DNA of 64,000 nucleotides from Congeria kusceri (GCA_027627225.1 JAPFQT010000040.1:1278501-1342500); one strand, 5' to 3'. Positions 23,260-34,891 are shown, numbered from the stretch's first letter. Notes: a model not told the origin generated them from the sequence alone. Program-made: numbers and translations.

Positions 23260-23530
23260 ATGTCACCCTGGCCAATACTAACAAAACTTCCATTTAAACA
23301 TTTTGACATTGTTTTTAGACAGATCATATTCTACAAATGTTTTTCAAACTTCATTACTTTTTGTTGTACCATAAAACGCTTAAATGGCATGTTATTTCCG
23401 CTTAAGTTGTTCAAATTGTGTCAACTGAAAGGGTCAGAGTAGCACTGTTTCATTGTGCCAAAGAGATATTAAAGAACAATGTATTAATGGATCTGTGGGT
23501 AAGCTTCAGTGAGTTTACAATTGCTTTTTC
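23260..23530. repeat. Block U copy
   Basis: Closest to 27456-27720: shared TTTAAACATTTTGACATTGT, TTTTAGACRGATCA and ACTGAAAGGGTCA. The frame that is open in other copies has a TAA here. Confidence 0.7.
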
Positions 23531-24239
23531 ATGCTAATTTATTTTCCTTTCATATTCTGATTTTTTTTAATGTTGTAGTCATTAGCTGGAAATATGAAAT
23601 GATTTGCACCTGACTTTCTAAACCTGTGGTTTGCTTTGAGCATTCTACTTTACATTCTACCAATTTTGATACCTAGAAATAAGCTTCAAATTATAGACAG
23701 TTTTAACAAAAGATGCACAAATGCAAGATCAGAACAAGAAACATGGAAATTCCACACAAAAAACAACATTTTTTTCTAATGAAATGCATAAAAGTCAGCA
23801 CAATAATGAAAGTTCTGGGTGCCATATGCATTCCTAAGCGAGGTCTCGTTATAAGGTATCTATGTATAAAGTAGTAACAAGAAGTAACACTGACACAATA
23901 AATCAAAAATAACTGATGTAGCGCATTCATTAAGTGGTCTTATTCTAGGACACCCAGGTGAATATTTCTTTTACATTGAAGTAAACAACAAAAATAAGGG
24001 TGTCATTAACTTGACCTAACATTTTTAATAAATTGACTTTTTAGAAACTGTATTTGTAATAAATCACATAATTTACACGTCATATAATACACATGACATA
24101 TTATCTTAAATAATTAATTAAGGTAAGACAAATTTCAGGTTTAGATTAACTGATTCGTAGCCTGCAAAGAAAAGAAGTAGTTTTCCGCGATACCTTTTTT
24201 GGAAATAACTCTCTCAAAAGACCCTTGACTTCCACCAAC
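23531..24239. other. Mostly unassigned, with an orphan family A fragment
   Basis: About 23590-23700 matches 28190-28310. At 23818-23870 there is a lone piece of a family A unit (GCCATATGCATTCCTAAGCG, GAGGTCTCGTTATAAGG, TATCTATGTAT) with no element ends around it. The rest shows nothing recognisable. Confidence 0.5.
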
Positions 24240-24840
24240 AGTCTAAAAACACATTAACTTGACCCAATTATAAACCAGTACATTTTTTATCAAATGCATT
24301 CATAACTTGTAGGTATTTTACATTTCACAAAACAATCCAAAAGGTATTACAAATCTTTTATCTAGCTTGGCATGACCATGTGGCTCAAAGGAATTCACTG
24401 GGGAGGGGTATCACATTTGTCAAACTATTTGAAATATTCACGTGTTTAGTCATTTGGTTTCAAACTCGTTATAATAATTTGTTGGACCATAGACAGTTTT
24501 TAAGGCGTATAATTTCTCCCAAAGTTTTTGCTTTGTTTTCCGCTGAAAGGGTCAAAGCAACACTGATTACTTTGTATCAAAGATCTATTAAAAAAACAAA
24601 TGTGTTTAAGGATTTATGATTGTGGAGATTGTATGTTAACAATTGTTTAACATTTCTATAAAAAAAAACTGTAGTCATTCGCAAGAGATATGATACTATT
24701 TTCACCACAATTTCTGAAATGGTAGTTATATACACCAATCAAGATAAGAATAAAATGGACCAAAAACCAAAACAATCAGGACAGACAAAGGAATTTAAAC
24801 ACACTTTTGTGCCCAATAAACAATACATATTTAAAACACT
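24240..24840. repeat. Duplicated blocks P and U, copy 2
   Basis: Paralogue of 16495-17060 in the same orientation, with many substitutions and small indels. Confidence 0.7.
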
Positions 24841-25437
24841 GTATAAGTGGTTAAGTTAGCAACGTGGTAATGTTTGTAAATTAGAATTTAAAAAAATCAA
24901 CAACATTTCTGTCAGCGAAAATCACATTAAAAATTTACTTGAAAACGGATCTCAAATATGAATATGTGTATGTTACAGTCCATATGCATAATACCCAAAG
25001 GAAATAAAATGTTTAAAATACATAAATGTAATAAAATTAATTATTTGAAACAATTATATTTTTAACGCTGATATTTACAACGTAACATCACGATATGCAG
25101 TTGTTCTTATTGTATATTATTACACGGTCTTTTGTAAACACCACTGACAATTAGGTTAGGTTAGTATTGCATATAACATACATCAACTGTTGGCAAACTC
25201 CACGTGGACGGCGTGCAGCACATTTTTTCATGCCCCATAGCTGTCATTTTGTTGCTAACTCAGGAAGCAAATTAACATTGTCAAGGGTGAATGCCCAATA
25301 TACATGTAAGCTGATGATGCCAAACTGTTCCTTGTTTATCTTAAGTGGGTCAAGTTGTTGTTTGTTGCGCTACATGAGTGCCAGTCACAGTAATCGGTGC
25401 TAGGGCCCAAATTGTGTGTTTCGGGCAACGGTCTCAA
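24841..25437. other. Stretch with no recognised feature
   Basis: No supported gene or repeat before the next element. Confidence 0.35.
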
Positions 25438-27130
25438 TCAAGAGGGCCAAAAGGCCCTAGGTTGCTCACCTGAGGGACTAAGGAACTACAGAACCTGAGG
25501 GTCTAAGGAACTACTGTTCTGAGCAAGTTTCATGAAGATTCTGCTTAAAATGTGGCCTCTAAAGTGTTCACAAGCTTGTTTTTCAATTTGGCCTGGTGAC
25601 CTAGCTTTTGACCCCATGTGACCTGGTTTTAAATGTGTCTCAGATATCATATGGACAGATGTTCTGAGCAAGTTTCATGATTATTGGGTTATAAATGTGG
25701 CATCTTGATTATTCACAAGCTTTTTTCTTAAATTTGTCCTGGTGACCTAGTTTGACCAGACATGAGCTCATTTCAAACTCGTCCGAGATCCCATTGAAAC
25801 AAATGTTCTGAGCAAGTTTCAAGAATATTGGGCAAAAAATGTGACTTCTTCAGTGTTTACAAGCTTTTACTTCAATTTGCCCTAGTGACCTAGTTTTTGA
25901 CCCACATGACCCAGTTTTGACTCATCTGAGGTATCATTGAGACAAATGTTCTGACCAAGTTTCATGAAGATTGGGCAAAAAATGTGACTTCTAGAGTGTT
26001 AAAAAGCTTTTTCTTCAATTTCACCTCGTGACCTAGTTTTAAACCCCACATGACCCAGATTCGAACTCTGCCGAGATATCATAGGGACAAATGTTCTGAT
26101 CAAGTTTCATGAAGATTGGGCAAAAATGTGACTTCTAGAGTGTTTCACAAGCGTTTTCTTAAATTTAACCTAGTGACCTAGTTTTTGACCCTACATGCCC
26201 AGATTCGAACTCTGCCAAGATATCATTGGGACAATTGTTCTGAGCAAGTTTCATGTTGATTGGGCCAAAAATGTGACTTCTAGAGTGTTCACAAGCTTTT
26301 CCTATACCATATAAGGCAACCTGCCCGCCCCTGGCGGCTATGTTTTTCACCAGACCGGAACCATTTTTGAACAGGGCCAAGATATCATCAGAACAAAGGC
26401 TCTGAGCAAGTTTCATGTTGATTTGGCAAAAAATGTGACTTCTAGAATGTTCACAAGCTTTTACTATAGCCATATAAGGAAAACCGAACCCCCACCCCCT
26501 TGGCGGCCACGTTTTTCAACGGACCGGAACCATTTTCAAACTCAGCCGAGATGTCATAAGAACAAAAGTTCTGAGCAAGTTTCATGTTGATTGGGCAAAA
26601 AATGTGACTTCTAGAGTGTTCACAAGCTTTTCCTATAGCCATATAAGGAAAACTGCCCAGCCCCCTGGAGGCCATCTTTTTGAACGGAGCGGAACCATTT
26701 TCAAACTCCACCGAGGTATCATAAGAACAAAGGTTCTGAGCAAGTTTTATGTTGATTGGGCAAAAATGTGACTTCTAGAGTGTTCACAACCTTTTACTAT
26801 ACCCATATAAGGAAAACTGCCCCACGCCCTGGCGGCCATGTTTTTCAACGGACCAGAACCATTTTCAAACTCACGCGAGATATCATTAGAACAAATGCTC
26901 TGAACAAGTTTCATGTTGATTGGACAAAAACTGTGACTTCTAGTGTGTTCACAAGCTTTTTCTTTAATTTGATCTAGTGACCCAGTTTCGAACTCAACAG
27001 AGATATCATTGGGACAAATGTTCTGACCAAGTTTCATGAAGATTGACCAATAAATGTGGCCTCTAAAGTGTTCACAAGGTAGATGTTGACGACGAACGAT
27101 TCATGACGCACAAAAGGTGATCAAAAGTTA
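25438..27130 (+). mobile_element. HINE-like element with two unit subtypes, tail truncated
   Basis: Head CAAGAGGGCCAAAAGGCCC and TTGCTCACCTGAG. The first half has units near 145 bp (GTGACCTAGTTTTTGACCC, GTTCTGAGCAAGTTTCATG, TGACTTCTAGAGTGTTCAC); the second half swaps the middle for ACTGCCC...GGCGGCCA and AACGGACCGGAACCATTTTC, near 165 bp. The tail (GTTGACGACGAACGATTCAT, GACGCACAAAAGGTGATC) lacks the terminal hairpin. Frames that read KACEHSRSHIF repeatedly on the minus strand are translated repeat. Confidence 0.8.
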
Positions 27131-27455
27131 GCTAGGTTCGGGATTGATTTTTTTTTTCATTGTTTTTTTTAAAGACACATTTCGGTAAAAAAACATTGAA
27201 ACAAATCTAATATCTGACGAATAGGGATTTCATGAAAAACAATCGCCGCTAAAAACTGTAGGGTTGGGGTTTTTCGTTAGGTAATGTCGGGTTGCCCGAA
27301 ACACTGAATTTTTCTTTTGGCCTAGGCGTGACACTATGACACAACATGATAGCGGAGGTTTGCCAATATATTTCCAAAAATGTCTGAATTTTTTATTTCG
27401 CGAAGTTCTACAAGCGGAAATATCCACTTCTACAGTATAGTTAAATATAATAACA
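27131..27455. other. Stretch with no recognised feature
   Basis: Short interval after the truncated tail; nothing supported. Confidence 0.35.
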
Positions 27456-27720
27456 GTAATCCTGACCAATGATAAGGGAATTTCGATTTAAACATTTTGA
27501 CATTGTTTTTAGACGGATCACATTCTACTTATCTATATTCAAACTTCATTGTTTTTCGTTGGACCATAAAACGTTTTAATGGCATTTTATTTCAACTAAA
27601 TTTATTGGCATTGACTGAAAGGGTCAAAGTAGCACTGGTTTCATTGTGTCAAACAGTTAGGAGAACAATTCATTTCAAATGAGTTAATGGATTTGTGTTA
27701 TGCTTCTGTGAGTTAACAAT
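27456..27720. repeat. Block U copy
   Basis: Paralogue of 23260-23530, including CATTTTGACATTGTTTTTAG and ACTGAAAGGGTCAAAGTAGC. Confidence 0.7.
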
Positions 27721-28405
27721 TGCTTTCTCATTCTGATTTAAAGAGGGGCTGTCTGATTTTTACAAATTTATTTTGGGTCGCTTTCGTTCTAACAATAATG
27801 TTTTATATAACATAAAGAACTGTCAATATCAACAAAAACTATTTTATTTATTGAAAAAATGCAACTATATATTTTCTGTCAATACAGACCCATTTATCCT
27901 ACAGCTACATTTGGTTTTACATTTAAAAAAAAAGAACTGCACATGTGCCAACAATCTGACTCATCAAGATGCTGTATATACATAAATACTAGTTTGTTGC
28001 ACAGCAAAGTATTATTTAAGTTTTACATTTCTCTCATGATATGCATTTCTAAACGTAAGTTTTTCTCAACATTTATTATAATATTATTATAAAAATATCA
28101 GAATAGATGGACGGTTTATGTTATAATTTTCATACAATATCCTACAGTCCCTCTTAAACTTCCTTTCACACTATAATTTAACACCCTAATGTCATTCACA
28201 GGAGATATAAAATCAATACCCCTGACTTTCTTAACCTGTGTTTATATTTTGAGCATTTTACTTTTCACTCTACTGATTCTGATACATAGAACAAAACTTC
28301 AAATGTACACAAATACCCTGGTACAACATTAAAGAGACTGAACTCCACATGGTCTAATTGTAAAAATGAAAGAAAATTGTCAAAAATACATAATTTTCTC
28401 ACATA
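27721..28405. other. AT-rich stretch, partly duplicated
   Basis: About 28190-28310 matches 23590-23700 (CTGACTTTCTTAACCTGTG, GAGCATTTTACTTT). The rest is low-complexity and unassigned. Confidence 0.4.
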
Positions 28406-29470
28406 AACAAGAGCTGTCAGAGGACAGCGCGCTCGACTATTCGAAGTATTTCAGTTGGTACATATTTTGGATAGTGAAAGGGGCATAAATCTGTTATATA
28501 TTAAATATATTTAAGTGAAGCCTTGTATAGTTTATAAATTTTTGGAACAAAAACTTTAACCACAAAGTCTATGTAAAAAGTGGGCTAACTCTGTCAACAG
28601 TGCAAAACAGATTATGGGTAATGTTGCCCCTGATACTAGAGTCAATGACAAAGGTTAGTTCCAAGTTTCAAATGAATAACTTACGTAGTTTTGAAGTAAC
28701 AAAACGTTTGAATATAAACTTTAACCAGAAAATCTGTGTGAAAAAGGGGCATAAGTCTGTCAAAATACAAAACATAGTTATGGGTAATGTTGCCCCTGGT
28801 ACTAGAGTTGATGAGAAAGGTTAGTTCCAAGTTTCAAGAGAATAACTAATGTATTTTTAAAGTTACAAAACTGTTAAATATAAAGTTTGACCAGAAAATC
28901 TATGTGAAAAAGGGCATAAATCGGTCAAAATACAAAACATAGTTATGGAGAATGTTGCTCCTGACACTGGAGTTGATGACAAAGGTTAGTTCCAAGTTTC
29001 AAGTGAATAACTTATGTAGTTTTGAAGTTACAAAACTTTTGAATATAAACTTTAACCAGAAAATCTATGTGAAAAAGGGGCATAACTCTGTCAAAATACA
29101 AAACAGAGTTATACGGAATGTTGCCCTTGATACTGGAGTTGATGACAAAGGTTAGTTCCAAGTTTCAAGTGAATAACTTATGTAGTTTTGAAGTTACAAA
29201 ACTTTGAATATAAACTTTAACCAGAAAAGCTAAGTGAAAAAGGGGCATAACTCGGTCAAAATACAAAACAGAGTTATGGGGAATGTTGCTGACACTGGAG
29301 TTGATGACAAAGGTATATTCCAAGTTTCAAGTGAATAACTTGAGTAGTTTGGAAGTTACAAGACTTTTGAATAAAAACTTTAAGCAAATTCAGACACGGA
29401 TGCGAACGCGGATGCCGACGCCGGGGGTAGTAGGAAAGCTCACCTATTCTTCGAATAGTCGAGCTAAAAA
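28406..29470 (+). mobile_element. HINE-like element, family E, intact ends
   Basis: Head AACAAGAG, hairpin CTGTC/GACAG, then GCTCGACTATTCGAA. Core of five units near 166 bp (GGGTAATGTTGCCCCTG, GTTGATGACAAAGGTTAG, TTCCAAGTTTCAAGTGAATA, CTTTAACCAGAAAATCTATG, AAAGGGGCATAACTCTGTC). Tail GACGCCGGGGGTAG and hairpin 29437-29465 ending TTCGAATAGTCGAGC then TAAAA. The tail arm is the exact complement of the head motif over 15 nt, the clearest example in the window. Confidence 0.88.
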
Positions 29471-29956
29471 TTAGACACTTATGTTTTCATTTACCTGAAA
29501 AACAATGATTTTATTTAGTTTTCTTCCTTTTTATCATCCCTAAATCTATAGCGTTTGCAGGTGCTATAACACATTGAGTAATTTTAAAAAAAGCGCTGTT
29601 TATATTTAGGATATATTTAGAATAATCACATGACACATTCGTTTTTTCGAGTCGCGCATGCACACACTTGAATCAGGTGCTTGTATTGAGGAAAGCCGCA
29701 GTATTTTTAAATTGGGAATACCAGGTACAAGGAATGTGAGAGGTTATTCAACTTCTATTTTTCAATAAAATATACTGTTTCTGACGGTATTTGATTGTGT
29801 TCTACACAAATATTGATGGTTTTATGGATGTTTTTACCACTTAGAAATAACTACAAAAAAATGCACATTTTTATGCCTATCTGGAGTTCAGTATCTGTAA
29901 GATAAAATGAACCAATACACAAATTCAGACAGACCGAGGCAAGAGCAAACCAAATA

Positions 29957-31212
29957 CTGTAAAAGCTCTATGGTTTCGGACACTTACAAATAAATCAAAT
30001 TTTTCATGTCCGAAAATTTGGATACACAAAAAATATTATCAAATTACAGGTGTCCGAAAATTTATAGACACTATGACAATATTGCAATTACGTTCGGATA
30101 TGTCCGGGGTATAACGTTTTTTGCCGAATATACATGGACAGTATCGATTACTGATTGCGCGTGATTGATAAATACCACTCCATATAGTAATATTAATTTT
30201 TAGCCATGTTTGCAATGAATTTTAAAAGATTTCATATGTATGATTGTGTTTAACAGAAAATTAGGCCAAGACTGCATTTTTGTCGACCGAGTTCAAAGAT
30301 TACTATTTTGTATATTATTTACCTGTAATTAATGCAATAAAAGATGCAAATTATGATTTTGTTGTTCGTTATTGAACCAACAATCAGGAACGATTGTCTT
30401 TATCACCTTCAAACATTCGTGCAACTTGTGATAGGGTGCGATAAAACTGGAGCCTGTTTGTCACATTTATCGTGTTGAGTAGGGGCATAGTACCGTAGAT
30501 ACCTGAATTGTTAATTGGCACTAATTGGCATAACAATAGATTTCAATGCAACCGGTATCAGATTATCATAATTGGCACTAACTGACATCATACCCTTATT
30601 CAGTTCCAATACAGTTATTAAGGTTAAATAAATTTCGTTCTTTCAATTGATTGGTTAATTATTACGATCCAATCAAACGTTGGATCTTCATAACCTTACC
30701 TTGAACCTATATATGTTGACAAATTCATTCACATACCTTAACATTTGCATCGTTACTTCTTAACAACATTATAATTGTCTAAGCATATTTTATCACTATC
30801 TATTATTATATCTGTTAAGACTGTTTCCTTAATACGATAATTTCAACAGCTTATTTAATATATGATATCAATACCGGTTTACACATCGGGTAAACCCATT
30901 ACTTATGGCACATGGCTCTTTACCCACTAACGGTTATGGAACGGTCCACCGCCTCCACCGGTTCATCTGCCAGATTTTATGCCCTTCATCCGGTTGTAAA
31001 AACACATGTGCGGTTTGTCACCAGATTAACGCCAACAGGTTAGAAATCTGCTAAAATACCAATGTCATATAAAATGTCAGAAAATTTATATTCATTAATT
31101 ATGGGTTAAAATTAGGATGACCAAAAATTTGTAGTGTCAACAAATAATTATTTTGGCTAAAAACGAGGGTGTCCGAAAAGTTATAGTGTCCGAAAACATA
31201 GAGCTTTTACAG
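29957..31212. mobile_element. Non-autonomous TIR element flanked by TA
   Basis: Left end CTGTAAAAGCTCTATGG and TTTCGGACAC; right end in complement CTGTAAAAGCTCTATGT and TTTCGGACAC: 26 of 27 match. TA lies on both sides (29955-29956 and 31213-31214). Inner TGTCCGAAAA copies extend the inverted pattern. The 1256-bp interior has no long frame. TA duplication fits Tc1/mariner-type integration. It splits a duplicated block whose flanks resemble 24780 and 17560. Confidence 0.82.
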
Positions 31213-31214
31213 TA

Positions 31215-32380
31215 CCTGTCATTTAAACACACTTTCATAGATACTGATCAATGCAAATTAACAATACAGTTGAACCTCATCAAAATCATCGAGGACAGTA
31301 ATAACAGACATGGAATTTCAACATAGTTTTTTAGACCCAGTAATAAAGTTATATAAATTGCTGAAGATTACGTGTCACTCAGCAGATAAATGATACAATA
31401 TTGCTACACGCTTAGACATGGTATGTTGAGATTTACCAATGCATGGCGTTTACTAGAGAAATTACATGTATAACTGGTGACAGTAAAACAAAAATGCTCA
31501 AAATATACAAAGTGAACTGAAAAGTCTGCCCTACAGTGGTGAACAAATACGTATCAGGAAGCAAATTTGTACTTCGATAATTTGTATAAAACTCAAAACT
31601 TGATAGACTGTGCAGAACTTTTAGTGTATAATTTCGCAAATGTAAGATCATGTAACAGGTCGTACCAGCAATGTAGACTAATAATATGTGCTTGTATGCA
31701 AAATGGATTTTCTCTATCACCCAAGGATGATTTATGTGTAACTTGGTTGAATTCTGCCCTGTGTTGCCAGTGTTAACTGACGTACTGATGCAGGCACACA
31801 GAGCAGATGAAATATATCTAGGGATTGGCACACATTTTGTAAAACACGTCTGGTGGAAAACCAGGAGGTCACAAGTCACTAAATAAGGAGGCTGCAAGTC
31901 ACTAAATAATTGTTGGGACTAGAATTCCGCCCAGTGTTAACTCACACACGCACACACAATGGACAAAACGCCCAAAATAATTATGGTAATCTGGAGCTTG
32001 GCACAGTTTCTGTTTAAACATGTCTGGTTAGAGAGCAGGGGCCACAAGTCACTAAATAATCATTGGACTGGAACATGCCTATTATATGTGCAAGAAGGCA
32101 TCTTGCTGAGTACTAAGTACTTCATTATAATAAACAAGAAGTTACAGGGAACAAGCACAGACAAGTACACCTCACTCACAATACACCTGGAACTTGCCAT
32201 AACAATTGGCTTGATACTGGCCTTCAATGCACCAAGCTACACATGTCATCATTTCTTATATTTGTTAAAAGCAAAATACCAAACGTTATTAACAAACATC
32301 ACACAGCAAACAGCTGATGACGGACAATGACAGACCAAAATAGTTCACAAGTGAGCACTTCAATCTCAGGTGAGCTAAAA
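31215..32380. repeat. Duplicated blocks Q and R, copy 3
   Basis: Diverged copy of 17560-19920 in the same order: CAGTTGAACCTCATCA, GCGTTTACTAGAGAAA, GGCCACAAGTCACTAAATAA, and the tail hairpin near 32338-32376. Confidence 0.75.
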
Positions 32381-32459
32381 TCTGTTCATTGCAAACATGC
32401 TACATTTGAACAGCATGCCACTGAAGCAGCGACTGTTACTGATATCAATGTCAACTTAC

Positions 32460-32525
32460 CTTGGCCAGACCTCGACTTGACAACTATCCCAACTACAGTC
32501 ACTTCCACACCACTCCGTACTTCAA
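32460..32525 (-). pseudogene. Block S exon copy with large internal loss
   Basis: Keeps the acceptor (TTCACAG) and the donor (CCAAG|GTAAG) but lacks roughly 90 bases of the middle and 14 bases near the donor compared with 20659-20828, so the reading frame is not kept. It shows that the splice borders survive in a copy that cannot code for the same peptide. Confidence 0.45.
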
Positions 32526-32560
32526 CTGTGAATACACAACAGAAAAATAACAAGCTCATG

Positions 32561-33021
32561 TGAATGATAAGTTGACAAGTATTAGAATTAGTAAGAAATT
32601 AATGAAGTTTTATTGTCATTCTGTGAGTACTCAACAGGCCACCTATAGACAAAGATAGAAGTGTTTTCCTATCAAACAAAAGAGTTTTTGTGTCAGTATG
32701 ATAACACACATACCGGCATGATCTAACATACCTATTCTTCAATTAAATACTTGCGTAATTAATTATTAATCAACAATTCACCACACTACTTCAAAATCAT
32801 GTACCAGCGAATTACACAATGTTACGGATCTCACATGCAGAACAATTGTTCTTATTTTCATTATGCAGTGAGCAATACTTCCATGCAATCCCATGGTTTC
32901 TATGGCAAAAGTATCAACTTATAGTCAACATTTGATGCCACTCTCTATTTTAAGATTGCTTTGATTACCATGCGGACAGTAAAGCTAGCCATACAATGAA
33001 ATACATAACATTAAACTATAC
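32561..33021. other. Stretch with no recognised feature
   Basis: AT-rich, intron-like sequence on the 3' side of the next exon candidate. Confidence 0.35.
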
Positions 33022-33125
33022 CTGTGTGAATTGCCAGGCCTGTTTCACCATATCGTGGGCGTCACCAATGCTGCTGAACAGTCGGTCTGTTACTGGATCG
33101 TGTCCACAGCCTCTTCCTGGGTCTT
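33022..33125 (-). CDS. Candidate internal exon, unidentified protein
   Basis: On the minus strand the sequence ACCTGTTTGTCGTTAAG acts as an acceptor and CACACAG|GTATAG as a donor. Between them only one frame is open for all 104 bases. It reads DPGRGCGHDPVTDRLF, then SSIGDAHDMVKQAWQFTQ, entering in phase 1 and leaving in phase 0. Base content is higher in GC than its surroundings, as expected for an exon. The phase-1 start would join the phase-1 end of the block S island (20659-20828 type) without a stop, giving a glutamate codon at the junction. No second copy of this exon is visible in the window. I cannot name the protein. It could also be a remnant of a dead gene, since the nearest upstream island (33777-33945) is broken. 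Confidence 0.45.
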
Positions 33126-33364
33126 CTTAACGACAAACAGGTTATTAGACTAGCTTGGACTATGCTATGAATAGTCAATGTAAAAGATTCTAAATGAGTC
33201 TAAGGGTAACAACTCCAAATGCACATGTTTACCAAACTTTTCTATCTCACTTTTCAAACATGGTGGTAGCTTGAGGCCTAGGTTTTTCATCAACTTCATG
33301 GAATTTAGAAGTACATATCTTCATGTAACGTGTATACTTTGTTTATACAGTTTAAATGCTGAAG

Positions 33365-33384
33365 ACTTGAATATATCATTAACA

Positions 33385-33434
<50 letters not shown>

Positions 33435-33454
33435 TGTTAATGATATATTCAAGT
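33365..33454. repeat. 90-bp perfect palindrome with (TA)21 centre
   Basis: 24-nt arms (33365-33388 and 33431-33454; the left one starts ACTTGAATATATCATTAACA) are exact complements and enclose 42 bases of alternating TA. No mismatch occurs. It should form a cruciform or hairpin readily. Confidence 0.95.
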
Positions 33455-33474
33455 ATATCAACTTATATGTCTGA

Positions 33475-33970
33475 CCCCAAGTGACAACACACAGTATCAA
33501 ATGAGGATTACCACAAGTTTGATTATGTGAGGACTGAACACATAATAATTATGTCCAGTTTTTTCAACTTCCATCCAGTGGCTTCAAAGAAGTTGTTAAA
33601 AGCAAAATACAAAATGTTGACAACAAACAACTGACAACGAACCATGACTGACCACAGTAGCTCACACTTGAGCACTTCAAGCTCAGGTGAGCTAAAAATC
33701 CGTTGATTGCAATCTTACTACAATTGGAGGGCATGCCACTGAGGCAGTGATTGTTGATTATATTAATGTAACTTACCTTGGCAAGACTTTGGGGTTCAAT
33801 CCTTGACTTCACAACTATCCCAACCACAGTCACTTGCACCTAGGCAGGAGGGAGGTCGGTACAGTTCCAGTGTCTGGCTGAGTTCCATTGCTGCTGCTTA
33901 CAGAACTCGAGTCCCTGGCTGACCAATCTGTCCTCCGTACATCAACTGTGTATATACAACAGATTAATAA
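33475..33970. repeat. Duplicated blocks R (part) and S, copy 4
   Basis: Begins with GACCCCAAGTGACAACACA as at 19706, includes the tail hairpin near 33657-33696 and the complete block S. Confidence 0.75.
33777..33945 (-). pseudogene. Block S exon copy, frame broken
   Basis: Acceptor (ACACAG) and donor (CCAAG|GTAAG) are kept. In the frame open at 20659-20828 this copy reads LVSQGLEFCKQQQWN, then shifts by a one-base deletion; the last part carries TGA where the other copy has a cysteine codon. In another frame it reads RRTDWSARDSSSVSSSNG and on to a TGA. Either the ancestral exon lies in this second frame with a different donor, or both copies are decayed. Confidence 0.4.
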
Positions 33971-34249
33971 GGCATTCATGTGGATGTTGTTTTGGTAGAA
34001 AACATATTATCTTACATTGACTGTTCTATTAAATAGTTGAAGTGTAATTAATATATAAAATATTCCTGCTGTGTGGGTTGTTTTGCTATAATGTAGACAT
34101 TTTTTGTTATTACAATGATCCAAGCAACAAAGGTTACAATCATTAAAACTGGATAATCACCAGGACAGGTATTTAAGGCAAAATAATAAGCACACAAACT
34201 GAATATAGACCTAAAAACATATCAACCATATAAATGATTAAAACATTAC

Positions 34250-34307
34250 CTGGACACTGGACAGTGTCCGTTATTAACTCTGAAATCTGTCACAGCAGCA
34301 GACTGAC
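34250..34307 (-). pseudogene. 58-nt exon-like island
   Basis: Minus strand, between an acceptor TGGCCCCAG and a donor TCCAG|GTAATG. One frame is open: QSAAVTDFRVNNGHCPVS, starting in phase 1 and ending in phase 2. Its phase fits the island at 34852-34891 but the link to 33777-33945 meets a stop. Unidentified. Confidence 0.3.
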
Positions 34308-34627
34308 CTGGGGCCAGTTTACAAAAACATCTGACAGTGGGTTTTTTCAGTGATTTGTGAATATGCCCTTTTCAGTGAAATTGTTAAAAATGCGTCGTAA
34401 AACGCCAAAATTGTGAGAAGAGGGAAATACAAACTACATGTAGTATCAAATAATAACTAGTGATTTTGTTGTATTTAATCACACTTAAAGTACAAACACA
34501 TGATATTAAAGTGTGATCTTTACATTCATGAAACCTTACCATAAAACATTCCAGTTAAATTTCTCTCTTTTGCAGATTTGATATTGTCAATAATTTTTTT
34601 AATTAGCAAAATGTCCAATGGCTTCAC

Positions 34628-34752
34628 TTGAGTGAGACACAAGAGTCAATAGAAATGTCACAGCATGATTGAGATGTAAAAGGCTCATTAAGGGACAAAA
34701 CAGGGATTTCATCGATGTTATTTTTGTCACCACTATCAGTATGTGAATCTGA
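34628..34752 (-). pseudogene. 125-nt acidic, serine-rich exon-like island
   Basis: Minus strand, following GTTAG and ending CTCAA|GTGAAG. The frame reads SDSHTDSGDKNNIDEIPVLS, then LNEPFTSQSCCDISIDSC. The composition resembles a disordered linker rather than random AT-rich sequence. The phases do not match the neighbouring islands, and a TAG lies just upstream in frame. Confidence 0.3.
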
Positions 34753-34851
34753 CTAACTTGCACTCGTTACTGTCAGTAAATCTACTTGTGAAGACACTAA
34801 AGTTGAAACTGTTGAAATGCAGCACAAATTGAATTCAGGGGCTTCACTTAC

Positions 34852-34891
34852 TATTTTCTTGCTTAAAATTGCCTGTTTGAAACGATGACTC
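34852..34891 (-). pseudogene. 40-nt exon-like island with consensus splice sites
   Basis: Minus strand: acceptor GCTTATCTTACAG and donor AAATA|GTAAGT, both close to consensus. The frame reads ESSFQTGNFKQEN, phase 0 in and phase 1 out. Joined to 34250-34307 it stays open. Very short, so the support is mainly the splice sites. Confidence 0.3.

Noticed and set aside
26165..27037. Minus-strand frames with repeated KACEHSRSHIF and NMKLAQ peptides
   Set aside because: They are translations of the 165-bp tandem units of the 25438 element; the peptide repeats because the DNA does, and frames break between units.
31433..31897. 154-codon minus-strand frame in block Q
   Set aside because: The paralogous copies at 17670-17920 and 18840-19000 do not keep the frame.
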